64,000 nucleotides of DNA from Megascapheus bottae. Lineage: Eukaryota > Chordata > Mammalia > Rodentia > Geomyidae. The notes below the pieces were generated by a model. It did no database searches, had not been told where the DNA came from, and was given only the letters and a program-made list of their open reading frames with translations. This document shows, piece by piece, positions 34,120 through 45,805 of this stretch. The stretch covers positions 19,818,777 through 19,882,776 of the forward strand of contig JANJXV010000020.1 in the NCBI GenBank assembly GCA_024803745.1, given 5' to 3'. Position numbers and translations under genes: made by a program. Every line of letters starts with the position of its first letter. Position 1 is the first letter of the stretch.

Positions 34120-36300
34120 AACAATAGAAACTGACAATAGAAACACATGTATGTACTTACATCTATGATATTTTAGAAGCACTCCAAAGGATTTGACATA
34201 AGCTTATGAAGAAATTACTTTCTTAAATTCCTAAAAGTTCCACGAGTAAACATTCAATTGTATGTAAAGCCATGTTATTGTTGGTTTTTATTTTAAAATG
34301 CCAGTTTATGAATGTGTGACATCAGCTGTTAGATAATTAGATATATACTAAGATTAGAAATTAAAAAACTGTCCTAGACTTTAGATTTATTATGCCTGAT
34401 GTCTTCTATTATTTTGTTTATGTTGTTTATACTCTTTGCTTACTTAGATCAGAGTAAGTTTTTCAAGGCATAAATGTAGAAAGCTTGGCCATACTTTTAG
34501 TATTATCCATGCCATTTATGCATAACCAGAAATGATAGAAGACAGAATCTTGTAACTCTATCACTCGCTAATATCTAGAAGAGGTTGAAGTCCCATAGAG
34601 TATAAAATATGAACAAAATAACTACACACATGATACGCTTTGTGTTTGATTTTAAGAAGTGTAAATTGAATAAATTTCCTAAGTCATTTCTGAAATAATC
34701 AAAATTTTATGGCAGATGTTGGAAATAATATGTGACTTTTTCCCCAAAGAATTCAGAGTGAGACTAGTACAATGAATATTTTAAAATAAAAGGAATGATT
34801 GAAGCTGAGTTGAATGGTCCATCTTTTGATTATATTCAATTATTTTATAAAAAAATTTACATTGGTTTAATATGATATTGCAGGAGAATACCAATTTATA
34901 GCAAATCACAGATACTAAGTACATGTTCAGGTTCTGATTCAGTAGGTAATGGAAATTAGTAATCTTTAATATGATTTCTAAAGAACAGGACCAAATGTGT
35001 ACAAATGGGAAGCCTAACATTGAAATAAAAAGCACTGGTATGCATCTGTCAGAATTCTCTGAGCAACCTACTAGATCAACAAGTGTTTCAGTGGCTTCAA
35101 ATCTATCTTCTACTTCTGATTATCTTTCCTATTTCTGATTAATTTCTATTTTTATAACATTTGAAAAAGAAGCTATAATGAAATCGGTTAGTGATCTTAG
35201 TTTACACTTTAATTTTTCTATGAATGTAGAAAAAATTCATTTCTCTGTTTTATTTAATCTATTTGTTCTAATCCCTTCCTGGAAATCATGAGTAATATCA
35301 AGGAAAAATAATCTAGTAGTTGTGGATTATTTTGTTTATTATCTGTGTCTCCCTCAAAATAATTCAAAGCATCTCTCTGAGATTTTTTTCACTTCAGGAC
35401 ACCCCAAGACAAAATTCCTAGCTATTAATTTGATGAGAACACTTACACTTCTCACCTACATAATTTAAAATAAAAGAAGTTAATAATTGGTAAAATTACA
35501 TTGCTAATCATGTATCACTTTATACATGTTATTAAATAAAATAACAGCCAGAGTAAATTAATATATTTAACCCACCACTACTAAATTGTCCTGCAAATCT
35601 TAGGTGCCAATTTGAATATATTTAAACAAATGTGATCTTTTAAATCTGAATTTATAAAACACTGATATTTTAATATAATTTTTTCTATTGAAAATAGATT
35701 GTTTTCAAAATGAACACCCTGAGGTACTTTAGATAGACAGTATTAAAATATGTTTTAAAAATGTATAATTTCATCAAATAATATTGACAATAATATTTAC
35801 CATGCATTAGTGGTCAGAATATGACACGTTTTGTTTAAAAACAAAACTCTTGAAGAATAAAATTGACTGTGAGTGAGCTACACTTAACTTCATTGAAAAA
35901 AATTAAGATATTACCAAGGATCTCTTTTCTAATTACATAAGTGACTAGTACTGTTTAGCCAAATGTTCTTAAGTACTCATGCCAAGTTTCAGAATATAGT
36001 TTTTCTGCTGGCAGCAAAGTGTTATGCTAGGAATTCCCTTCCATAAACTGAACAGTTTTATGAAAAGATTCCATGCACCCCGAGGCACTGTGCCATGCAA
36101 ATATGGCATAAATAAAGACTTACTCTATTCGTGTACCCGACTAGCTTTTTGAACTTCTTTGAGCACCGTCTCTTATCTTATACATTATCATCTTACATAT
36201 GTTAACTTGATCTCTAAGGATCTTCATGGTTCTGACAATGTGTCAAATAATACTTGAATTAATATGAGCCAAGTACTTTAGCTAAAATTCCAACATTTTA
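34120..36300. other. Long AT-rich intronic stretch without recognised feature
   Basis: About 2.2 kb with no assignable repeat. The part at 35990-36170 is of higher complexity (CCATGCACCCCGAGGCACTG, then TGCCATGCAAATATGGC) and may be conserved. A 84-codon minus-strand frame (34781-35035) has no recognisable domain. Confidence 0.45.
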
Positions 36301-36306
36301 GTAGTT

Positions 36307-36366
36307 TTCCATTCATCCACCCATCCATCCATCATCCATCCATCTACCCATCCATCTATCCACCCA
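36307..36366. repeat. (CCAT)n tetranucleotide repeat
   Basis: An imperfect run of CATC/CCAT units with TCTA and CACC interruptions. Confidence 0.92.
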
Positions 36367-37060
36367 GTGTTTGTTAGGATCCTGTCATAATTCAAGAACT
36401 TCCAAATGTCATAAGTGCAGCAGTGAATAAAATAGTCCATTCCCCCATAAAATTCTACATATAAAATACTGTAAATAAAATATTCTAAGTAAAGGATGGC
36501 GAGTTGTAATAAATAATGTTTCCTATCATATTTTGTATCATTACTCCAAATGCCAAATACAGACCAGTGCTGACCTGTCACATTCTAACAATAGGAATTC
36601 AGATGATTCTGTAGTGAGGTTCAAGTCAAGTAAGATGGTTCCGTGGCAGGGGCATAATGCCTAAGTGGAACATCCTACAAGATGACATCAGAAGAGTAGC
36701 GGGGTTTCAGATGGTGTGAAGGCCTTGCAAGTCTAGAACAGGAAGAACTTTTTCTAATTTATGCTGAACAGTGTGGGAACCCGTTGAGGATAGTTGAAGA
36801 GGAGGTGTTAAATGATGTGACTTATGAATTAAGTGTTCCTTCAGATACAAATAGTGTGTAAGGAAGAAAGAAGAAAGGCAAGCATCATATGAGAATCTGC
36901 TGTGGTATTTATTAGAACACAGTGGTGCCTCTTATGAAGATGAGATTCGAGGCTGAAGGAAATTGGAGGGAAGAGGATAAACCTTGCAGAACATCCTTTC
37001 GAACTTTAAATTTGAATAGATTGAAAGAGTTGATCTGAGAAGTCCAAGCTTAATAACAGT
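36367..37060 (+). mobile_element. L2 LINE 3' fragment
   Basis: Ordered L2-like motifs: GTGCAGCAGTGAATAAAATA, CCATTCCCCCATAAAATTCT, GAAGGCCTTGCAAGTCTAGA, GGGAACCCGTTGAGGATAGT, then ATGATGTGACTTATGAATTA. Ancient and diverged. Confidence 0.5.
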
Positions 37061-37127
37061 TTTACTAAATACCCCTGCTCTAAAATATGTTATTATGCAA
37101 ACATGAATGCCTTTATATTTATATGAC

Positions 37128-37338
37128 TTTTTTCATACAGTTTTTATTGTAATTAATAGTAGGGTTACATGATATTTGCCAGATAGAAGGTGCATTAATT
37201 CACATACGTTGATACCTTTTCACATGTCTTGGTCCCCACTTCCCTCCCCCCACCATCACCCCTCATTTTGTTCTCCCCCTTCCCTATCCAATTTCAAATA
37301 ACCAAATACAAATATGCCCAATATATCAGATAACTTTT
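37128..37338 (-). mobile_element. LINE-1 3' UTR, antisense, short
   Basis: The same 3' UTR family: T-rich start (antisense A-tail, GTTTTTATTGTAATTAATAG), the reverse of a C-rich purine tract at 37225-37285, ending near ATATATCAGATAAC. Confidence 0.8.
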
Positions 37339-37504
37339 TCAAAGCATAAGGGCCATCATCTACAATATCTTCCATGGACTTCTAGGAAATTCATGGCCAT
37401 GAACTCTAGTTTTTCAAAATACAAAGGTTTCATCTTCCTTTGAGGCATGTTACTTCATGAAAATATTACTATTTTGATTTTAAATAATGTATTTATATTT
37501 TCCA

Positions 37505-38112
37505 TGTTTTATTTTATTTTTTATTATCAAGGTAATGTATAGAGGGCTTACAGTTACATTCACCAGGGAGTAGATGCATTATTTTTCACACATTGATACT
37601 CCTTATGATTTTGTCCCCATTTCTTTCTCCCCACCCCCTCCCAATCATCTTGTTTTTCCCCTTTCCTTTTCTATTTCAAATAAACAAATAAACATATGTA
37701 CAATATGCCAGGTAACAAAGTCAAATACAGTATGTGATTAATCAAAGGACAAAAAAGGAGAAGAGAAATAACATAGAACATTAAGAAAAACAATCACACA
37801 AGATAAAGCTCTTGTTTCCATATCCTAGAAACCCTTTCATTTAGTCTCATCCTATATGACCTTATGTATCTAGGTTTTGAGCTTTTGTAATCCTCTGCTA
37901 TGAGAGTTCTAGATGTGTACTAATTATTACAAATGAGGGAAACCATTGAGCCTATATTCTTTGGGTCTGGCTCACTTCATTTAATATGATTTTTTCCAAG
38001 TCTTTACATTTCCTTACAAATGGGGCAATGTCAATCTTCTGATGGCAGCATAGAATTCCATTGCGTGTAAGTACTACATCTTCTTGATCAAATCATCTAT
38101 TAGTATATTAGT
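37505..38112 (-). mobile_element. LINE-1 3' end, antisense, 5' truncated
   Basis: The minus strand carries the end of ORF2 (ATGGAATTCTATGCTGCCAT, then GGAAATGTAAAGACTTGGAA) and the complete 3' UTR with purine tract and A-tail (T-rich at 37505-37525). Coding sequence is broken. Confidence 0.85.
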
Positions 38113-38384
38113 GTGTACATATCCTGTTATTTTTCTATTCTCAGTGATGTGTAGAATTATATAATATTTCTTCCAGTTTATCAACAATTTTCATTTATGA
38201 TTATTTATTTTAAATATTACTGTGATTTTAAAGTATTATAAAGTATTGTCATCATTAAAGGCCTTTCTCACCTATATGTGTGTGTGACATTCTAAGTGAT
38301 TTCTAGGTATGTTACAGCTTCATCATCTTGCTTGATATTATTATTATTATCATGATTTTGCTGTTGTTTTTGTTGGTTTGTTTG

Positions 38385-38490
38385 AAAATGCTATCTGTCC
38401 ATGTAGTTGAGGCTGCAGTGCAATTGGAGCTGTAGCTGTTTTTACCTTCTGAGTGTTGAAATTACAGGCTTAAACCATCATGAAGTAAAA
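38385..38490 (-). mobile_element. Possible old B1-type fragment, antisense
   Basis: TTACCTTCTGAGTGTTGAAA then TTACAGGCTTAAACCATCAT resembles the reversed 7SL-derived 'cctcctgagtagctgggattacaggc' block. The fragment is short and diverged. Confidence 0.35.
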
Positions 38491-38521
38491 AGTATTAATA
38501 TAGTTAAGAGTACATTTTATA

Positions 38522-38756
38522 AGCCTACACTGATGGCTCATGCCTTTAATCCCAGATATTCAGAATGCTAACATCTCTTAATTATGGTAGAAAGCTAGCT
38601 CAGATAGAAAAATCCTTGAGACTCATATCTTCAATTAACCACCAAAAAGTGAAAGTGGAGCTGTGGCTTTAGTAAGTAGAGCTAGTCTTGAACAAAAAAC
38701 CTCAGGGACAGTGCCCAAGCACTGCATTCAAGCCCTAAAACCAGCTCAAAAAAATA
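38522..38756 (+). mobile_element. B1-Geo composite SINE
   Basis: GCCTACACTGATGGCTCATG through ATCTTCAATTAACCACCAAA is the 7SL half and linker. GGAGCTGTGGCTTTAGTAAG through TTCAAGCCCTAAAACC is the Geo half. Moderately diverged. Confidence 0.8.
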
Positions 38757-39329
38757 AGAATAGATTTGATAGTTTTTATTTGCTTCATATTATTGTGAAA
38801 GTTAAAATATAGTGATAAATAGATCCAAAACATGAACATTTGCCAAGCATGTTTGCTATTCTAGCTGAAACTCTCAGAAGAAACTTGAATTCTATAATGA
38901 AAACATAGTTTGTATAATTTATTATGAAACACATAATATTTTTATATCATGAAATATGTATTTTCCAGGAATTGAAAATGAATGAATTATATTCAGACAA
39001 GTCATGTTTCAAATTTTAAAAATTGATCAGATTTGTGAAATGACAGGATTAAAAATAGTGCCCAGTTTCCATTCTCACCTGTATCTCTCGGTAAACAACA
39101 TGTGATTTAGCTTAAAATTTGTATTTACCTTCAAGGATTTATTTTTGTACATATAAACCTTGCCAACTACAATTATATAAATAACCAGTTTTGTATAGAA
39201 AAATACACCTATTTGCAAAGGCTGTTTGAGTCGCGTTAGATTAGAATAATAAGACAAGAAGTAATTTATTTGCTTAGAATTTACATTTTTCTTATTGTTA
39301 ATGCATTATATAATGGTAGAAAGTCAAAG

Positions 39330-39572
39330 CCAGCTACTGGTGGTTCACACCTGTATATGGTAGCTACTCAAGAGACTGAGATGTGAGGATCAGTGTTAAA
39401 AGCTACCCTGGGCAGAAAAGTCTAAGAGACTCATTTCTAATTAACTACCAAAAAGCCAGAAGTGGGGCTCTAGCTCAAGTAGTAAAGTGATACCCTGGAG
39501 CCAAAAAGCTTAGGGATAGTCTCTACACCCAGACCCTGAGTTCAGTCCCCAGAACCTTCACTGAAAAAAATA
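39330..39572 (+). mobile_element. B1-Geo composite SINE
   Basis: GCCAGCTACTGGTGGTTCAC and AAGAGACTGAGATGTGAGGA mark the 7SL half. CTCTAGCTCAAGTAGTAAAG through GAGTTCAGTCCCCAGAACC marks the Geo half. A short A-rich tail follows. Confidence 0.8.
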
Positions 39573-39628
39573 AAGTCCAATGTGATAGAACTCCTAATAT
39601 ATGTAACCACTATGTGCATAAACATACA

Positions 39629-39662
39629 CATATATATATATTTAATACACCTCATATTATAT
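39629..39662. repeat. Short (CA)n/(TA)n repeat
   Basis: ACATACACATATATATATAT run. Confidence 0.75.
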
Positions 39663-39754
39663 GTGTGTATCAAATGTAATGAAAATATTCAAAATCAAAA
39701 CAAAATTTAGAATGAGGACCTAGTTTAAAAATAAAAACTGGTTTTTACCTCTGT

Positions 39755-39838
39755 CTGGTGAACATAACTGTGACCCCTCTATACATTACAATAACAAAAG
39801 ACCATGTCCATAACCTTGGGCACCCAAAAAAATAATAA
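39755..39838 (+). mobile_element. Possible L1-like 3' terminal fragment
   Basis: ACTGTGACCCCTCTATACAT then TACAATAACAAA resembles the last bases of the local L1 3' UTR (GTAACCCCTCTATA...TTACAATAA). No further homology upstream was recognised. Confidence 0.3.
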
Positions 39839-39905
39839 AAACTAGTTTTAATAGCTTAGAATCATTTTGAATGCTGCATCTATACTGTTCAAATCAACAT
39901 AATAT

Positions 39906-39943
39906 TTCATTAATTCATCCATCCATTCATTCATTCATTCATT
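39906..39943. repeat. (CATT)n repeat
   Basis: CATCCATCCATTCATTCATT-type run, probably the tail of the antisense ID-like unit beside it. Confidence 0.9.
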
Positions 39944-39945
39944 AT

Positions 39946-40016
39946 TTGGGTGCTAGGAACTGAATCCATGATTGTTAAGCAAGAGCTCTACCAGTAAGCT
40001 ATATTCTTAGCCCCAT
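39946..40016 (-). mobile_element. ID/dID-type SINE, antisense
   Basis: The plus strand reads GGTGCTAGGAACTGAATCCA then GCAAGAGCTCTACCAGTAAG, a reversed ID-like unit with its (CATT)n tail upstream. Confidence 0.7.
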
Positions 40017-43000
40017 AAGTCAATTCTTCTTTTCCTTTTGCTCAGTGATTCCTGCATTAAAAGAGATGTAAAGGAGTCTTGCTCAAAGTTTGCAAGACAT
40101 GCTGACATTTCTTCTGTTGTACATGCTATAGAACAGGCCAATGACATTCTTTAGAAAATTGCTTCTTACTGTTAATGTCTTCCTCTTCTAATACTAAATG
40201 ATATGTATTTCGTACAAAAGAAGATGTTCTCTATCTTGTCTTGTGGATAAGATGGATTATCGTTTTTGAGTTTGCATCTTGTCCATTGGCAAGGAATCAA
40301 TGGCAGAAAAAAATAATTTATATTTAATAGATTTTAACTAAACATATACTATTATTTTTTACAAATATAAAATGTAATTTTATTAAAGTAAAGCATGTTG
40401 TAAATTTGAAACTTAATTCTTACTCATTATTACTTGCACATAGCCCAGATCTACAGATATTGTGTTTGCCCAGTTAATGTTTGTCAAATAAATAGAATTT
40501 AAAAAATATAAATGAATTTATGACATAATCCCCTATGTGTTATTATATAGTGGCTATCCCTTGATCAAGCTTCCAATTATAATTAACATTTGGATATTTA
40601 CTACTATAGTTCTTGGAAGTATGACTGTGTTTGTAGTATAATCATCCACTAGTCATCTAAATCTGTTTTTATAGCCAATACAATCTCATTTCTAGAATAA
40701 TAGTCTTTTAGGTTTGATGAAATAATGTAAGCTAAAATAAATTATAACATCATATATTTTATTATTTAATCTGTAAATATTCTGTTAATATGAGGTAAAC
40801 ACTGTTTCTCATCCAGAAGAATGAAACACTGCAATGTGCCACAAAGCTTTGTTAGAAAGTTATCTCAGGTTAGGCCTTACATGTAAATTACATGAAGCTG
40901 CAGAAAAAGATCTTTAGTCAAAAATGTCTGCATAATTACCTTTCTCATCATGTCTAACATATGAACATGTCTAACAGGCTTTGCTTTTGATTTGAGAAGG
41001 GGTACTGCCTATTTAGACTCAGTTTAGCCTGAATGTACAAGTTTACCTGTGTGAGCCAAGATACTGGGGCAGGATAATGCTTTTGTTTAGAACTGTGCAA
41101 ACATAACACTGCAGACACATCGACTAAAACACAAATGGGGAGAAACTGGAGCCCTATTCTGACAGTGAGGCCACATGTCCTACCAGAGCCTTTTCCTTAC
41201 AGAAGAGCGCCTTAATGCTTTTGCATTGACTCACCCATCGTCCTTGCTCAGTCCTTCATCAGAGAATGCCTGAAGGGGAGAGGAATATCAGGTTGACCTT
41301 AGCACCACGTTTCATCCTTTCCATTTCTCAGAACTTCCCAGTACTCTTGCAGCTTGACTGACCCTAGAATATGCCTCTTGCAAGCTGTTACCAAAGTAAA
41401 CATTTGACGATGGAAAGATTACAAAGGAACTCTCATTATGAAACCAGTGCAGGAGATAATGTATATTCCATTTCTTAATGTATATCTTTACAAATGCTTA
41501 AGCAATGAACCTTGATATGTGAGTACAGGATCATATTGCATACATCAAGTCTCTATTCAGTTCTTTTCAATATTTCCAATAGGAAAAAAGTCCCCTTCTC
41601 TGCCACTTTAATTGCAGGGGATAGCAAAGGGCTCACAGTGATAAGGTATTACAATCAGGCTGGGTTTTATTACACACAAGGGGATAGTTGAAGGCATGGT
41701 AATCTAGGGAAGAAAGATGTTTGCTAATGTTTACATACTTAGCTCCCACTGGCACTTCACCAGCTTGGAGCTTTACTCTGTCCCTCTTAATCTGAGAATG
41801 AGCATCCAGATTCACAGCAAGACCTCAAGGAGAGCCAGATGATGAGGCAGATGGTAGATGACTAATTTGGCAAGGCTTGATGAGTAGAAATTGTTTGCTT
41901 TAATTGCTTGTCAAGTCCAGCACCTACATTAAACTTAAGAGCTAGCACTTCCCTAGTAAACACAAAACTGAAGTAAATTAGGAGGAAAAGAAAATTTGGT
42001 GGACGCCAATCAAATGGTTAAGAAGAAAATAATGACAAGATATTGACAATGGAAATATTAATACCTCATGTATAGATGACATCTACATAATTTCTAATCA
42101 TTAAAATCTTGCTATTAAATTTTTCAACTTTTGGTATAGAAATTTTAAGAGATTCAAATGAAGAATTTCTAAGACAGGAACACAGTAGAAAATGGGAATT
42201 ATACATAAACAATTGTAAGTCAAATGTTGATATGACATAAAATATGTTAAATTATAATTAAAATTATAACAAAAGTTTACAATGCTAACATTTGAAGTAT
42301 AACAGAGAAATACTAAACACATGGAAAATGTAACATTTCAGTCTGGAAAGACTATATATTGCTATTATTATTCAGTTAAAAGAAAAATTTCAAATCTATT
42401 ATTTTGTGATAGCCTCCAATTATGAAATTAAACCCTTTAGCATAATTTAGCAACTTAAAAGTGTCTAAGGCATTTAGATACTACTGTAAGTGACTAGCAA
42501 AACCAAAAGCAATTCACATTATCATCTAAAATGGCACAAAATAGTGTACAGAGTGAATGGATTTACCTTTCATCCATCCGTAGTATGAAAGCCAAAGCCT
42601 TCCCTCAACGACAGCTCTATTAGGAAACCTCTCCAATGCCAGAGCTCCTTTTCTTTTGGCTCGAAGGATGTTTAGGAAATGTTTTAGCTAATTGCATCTT
42701 TTTCTCATGATTTATGATTTGGGAATCAGCAAAATAGTGATAAGAAATAAAAAGGCAGAGAATATATTATAGGGTCACATGATGTAAACACTAAAATATG
42801 TTTTCTCTTTTGGTAGTAGTCTTTAATGGATATAAATTGAATTATGTAAATTATAAAATTTCTGAAATATAATTTCACTTCAAATATTTATCATCCTGGA
42901 GCAAATGACACCTAAATGGAATATTTAAAGCATTGATAGGTCAGTTTTAATATTAGAAATACAATTAAAAATTATATCCAGAAGCATATTTGTGCTTTAT

Positions 43001-43018
43001 TTAACAATATTATAATGG
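40017..43018. other. Long intronic stretch, mostly unique
   Basis: About 3 kb in which I recognise no repeat family. It contains the candidate conserved block at 41080-41420. Short frames at 41633-41815 and 42101-42322 (minus) have no recognisable features. Confidence 0.45.
41080..41420. promoter_or_regulatory. Candidate conserved noncoding block
   Basis: GC-richer and CpG-retaining (CACATCGACTAAAAC, GAAGAGCGCCTTAATGC, CACCCATCGTCC) compared with its AT-rich surroundings. It is not a recognised repeat. Enhancer function is inferred only. Confidence 0.25.
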
Positions 43019-43473
43019 TTCAAACATAGAGCTCCCCAGCAATTCTATTACTTGGCATTTACCCAATCATCCAGAAACAAGGACATACTATAGCCACTAG
43101 CACAATGATGTTCATTGCAGCACTATTTACCATAGCAAAGATATGGAACCAACCCAGATGCACCTTGTTGATGAGTGGATCAAGATGTGGTATTTGTACA
43201 CAATGGAATTCTATGCTGTTGTCAGAAAGAATGATATCGCCCCATTTGTAAGGAAATGGAAAGACTTAGAAAAAATCATATTAAGTGAAGTAAGCCAGAC
43301 TTAAAGGAACTTAGGCTCAATGGTTTCCCTCATTTGTCATAATCAGTGGAAACCATGGGCTCTCCTAGCAGAGATTTGCAATAGAGTAAAACCTTGATAC
43401 AAAAGGCCACATAGTAGGACGCTATGAATGGATCTCTAGGATATAGGAATGAAAGGATCTCTAGGATATAGAA
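43019..43473 (+). mobile_element. LINE-1 ORF2 C-terminus and proximal 3' UTR, 3' truncated
   Basis: CCCAGCAATTCTATTACTTG through TTCATTGCAGCACTATTTAC encodes the PAIPLLG to MFIAALF region of ORF2p, then WNQP and TQWNSML. The 3' UTR stops at about 43470, before the purine tract and A-tail that other copies show. A tandem duplication of about 21-22 bases (GGATCTCTAGGATATAG) lies at 43430-43468. Confidence 0.85.
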
Positions 43474-43837
43474 ACATCTGGAATGAGTTCCAGGGAGCAC
43501 ATGTAAATTAGGATTTTTTACACCAAATATATTTATTAAGTGGTTTCATAACAATACTTCCTTTAAAAGACTCATCTGTCATCTTATACAGAACTCTAGC
43601 AAACAGCGCATTGGTCTGAAATGGAGAAATAAAAGGAAATAACTGAGTACTTATCCTTCTTTCTCAAATAAATTGTGTTCCAAATAGACAAATAGTAGAC
43701 AGGAAAACATTTTTTGTTTGTTTTTCAGGTAACATTATTTTATATACAGAGTAAGTGGCCTGTGGTGTCCAGATAGCAATGACACATTTGCATACCAAAA
43801 TGGGACTTGGGAAGAAAAGAAATGAAAGGGAGAAACC

Positions 43838-44525
43838 CCATTCATAATAGCCACAGAAACAATATACTGAGGAATTAATTTAGGCAAGAAAGTTAAAGAT
43901 TTCTATAATTGGAGTTACAAAACACTGATGAAAAGTTATAATGGATACAAAATAATGGAAAAACACCCATGTTAATGGTTAAAATGGCAATAATACCCAA
44001 AGCATTCAATGTCTTAATGCAATTCTTATCAAAATAACAATTACTTTCTTCACAGAAACAGAAAAAAAATGAAAAATCATGACAAACCAAACATGAGCAA
44101 GATAAAATTAGAAATATAACACCTGACTTTAAAACACCCTACTTAAGTTATTATAATAACTGCAACAGCATCATACTAGTATAGAAATCATCATATAAAC
44201 CAATAGAATAGAATAAATAACCCAGAAATAGCCCACATACATATAACCAATGGATTGTTTTGTTTTTGCAGTATTAGGGATTGACTCTAAAGGCTGTGCA
44301 AGTTAGCCAAACACTCAATCAATTGGTTTTTGGCAATAGCATCAAACACAGAGAGAAAGGACAATCTTTTTCAATCAAGAGTTCTGGCAAAGACACATAT
44401 AAAAGAGTAAAACTAGATCCCTTTCCTATGTTACACACAAATATCAATCCAAAATGAACTAAGACCTAATGGTAAAATCAGAAACAGAAGACATATTTGA
44501 AGACACTGGTGTAGGCTATGTTCTT
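43838..44525 (+). mobile_element. Ancient LINE-1 ORF2 segment (RT to C-terminal part)
   Basis: The plus strand follows the L1 ORF2 order of the region after the RT active site: CCATTCATAATAGCC, AATGGAAAAACACCCATGTT, AAAATGGCAATAATACCCAA, ACTTTCTTCACAGAAACAG, CACCTGACTTTAAAACACCC, CTAGATCCCTTTCCTATGTT. It is full of stops and frameshifts. An ID-like unit is inserted at about 44262-44326. Confidence 0.75.
44262..44326 (-). mobile_element. ID-like SINE nested in the ancient L1
   Basis: TTGCAGTATTAGGGATTGAC then GGCTGTGCAAGTTAGCCAAA is a reversed ID-like unit that splits the L1 ORF2 match. Flanks CAATGGATTGTTTT and CAATCAATTGGTTTTT may be a decayed duplication. Confidence 0.5.
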
Positions 44526-44546
44526 TTTGGACAAAGTACTCTACCC

Positions 44547-44774
44547 ACAAAGAAAGACAGATAGGCAGACAGACAGACAGATGGACAGATGGACAAATAG
44601 ATGGATGGACAGAAGGACAAAGACAGACAGGTGGACATATGGACAGATGGACGAACTGTTGGACTGACAGACAGATAGACAGATGGATTGATAGACAGTT
44701 GGACAGATAGAATGATGGACAGACAGACAGGTGGGGGGACCATCAGACAGACAAACAGACGGACAAACAGATGA

Positions 44775-44827
<53 letters not shown>

Positions 44828-44905
44828 TGGACGACAGATCTAGGAATGGACAGACATGCATACAGACACAAGACGGACAGACAGGCATCAGGACAGAGAA
44901 GGGAT
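44547..44905 (+). repeat. (GACA)n-type tetranucleotide array
   Basis: About 350 bases of GACA/GATG/GATA units. The stretch 44766-44827 is a nearly pure (GACA)n run. Units degrade towards both ends (GGACAGATGGAC, ATGCATACAGACAC). The Cys-Leu-Ser-Val minus-strand frame is a translation of the array, not a protein. Confidence 0.93.
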
Positions 44906-44949
44906 GATACAGGCTAGTGACGAAACAGAATGAGTCAGGGAAGAGATGA

Positions 44950-45500
44950 GAGGAGACAGCGAGAAACTGAATTAGGATTTTTTTGATGCTTGAACTCTTG
45001 TAAGGTGGTCCTTTTAAATCTTTGTAATAGTGTTGACGATAGGGGCTGAATTTTGTTAAACTTGTTCTGGCTACTGAAGAAGATTTTTCTACTCTATTTG
45101 ATAAACAGCGTTTTGAAATCGATGAAACTTGATGGCTCACGCTTTGCCTTGTATACATTGCCTGATTGAAAAATCGATTGACAAATGGAAGTTGTGAAGC
45201 ATTCAGTGAGGCCTTCATGAAGAGAAATACGAATGATTTTTTATGCATCTCTTCAAACTAATTCCAGTCTGTCTTTCAAGATAAAAGCTACAATGCATAT
45301 ACTATCGATTCTACACTGTTTCAAACATAAATATAGAGAAAAGGCTTACTGAAACTGAACGCCATATACTAAAATTCAAACTATTAGTCTGTTTAGTGGA
45401 TATCCTGGTTTATCAGATATTTTGTCAGAAGATACTTTGTTGAAAAACATTTCTGAACCTTCATTCCTATTTACAAGTTTACATTTTAATATGTATCAAA
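44950..45500 (+). pseudogene. Unidentified coding-like relic
   Basis: In one plus-strand frame around 45045-45115 the sequence reads LNFVKLVLATEEDFSTLF and continues DKQRFEIDET before a stop. In the same frame further on it reads LTNGSCEAFSEAFMKRNT (about 45175-45230). At about 45365-45505 another frame gives GYPGLSDILSEDTLLKNISE. The composition (balanced Asp/Glu/Lys, few low-complexity runs) looks protein-derived, but stops and frameshifts interrupt it. I do not recognise the parent. It may be a decayed retrocopy, an old transposon gene, or chance. The minus-strand frame over the same bases seems less likely. Confidence 0.25.
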
Positions 45501-45562
45501 CACAATGATCCTTTTAAAATAAGCTATCTATCAAACATGGTGATCCTTTATTACACAGTGGA

Positions 45563-45738
45563 AGCCAGGCAGTGTTGGCTCATTGTAACACTAGCTATAG
45601 AGGAAGCTGAAATCTGAGGATTGTGGTTTGAAGCCAGCCATAACATAGAAGTCCATGAAATTCTTATCTGCACATAACCACCAAAAAGCCAGAAATGGAG
45701 GTGGGACTCAAGTTTTGAGTGGAAAAACCAAGGGACAG
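45563..45738 (+). mobile_element. B1-Geo composite SINE, right half shortened
   Basis: GCCAGGCAGTGTTGGCTCAT and GGTTTGAAGCCAGCCATAAC mark the 7SL half. GGAGGTGGGACTCAAGTTTT through GGGACAGTGC marks the start of the Geo half, which then runs into a CA array. Confidence 0.78.
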
Positions 45739-45805
45739 TGCACACACACACACAGACACACAAACACACACATGAGTGCATGCACACACACACGTGCACA
45801 CAGAG
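45738..45805. repeat. (CA)n-rich repeat, imperfect
   Basis: Runs of CACACA interrupted by GA, AA, TGAGTGCATG and GTG. Confidence 0.9.

Noticed and set aside
44547..44905. CRISPR-like array
   Set aside because: Short tetranucleotide units without spacers, in a mammalian intron.
44541..45248. 235-codon minus-strand open frame, the longest in the window
   Set aside because: Its C-terminal half is the translation of the CAGA tetranucleotide array, and the rest has no recognisable domain. The plus strand gives a more protein-like reading.
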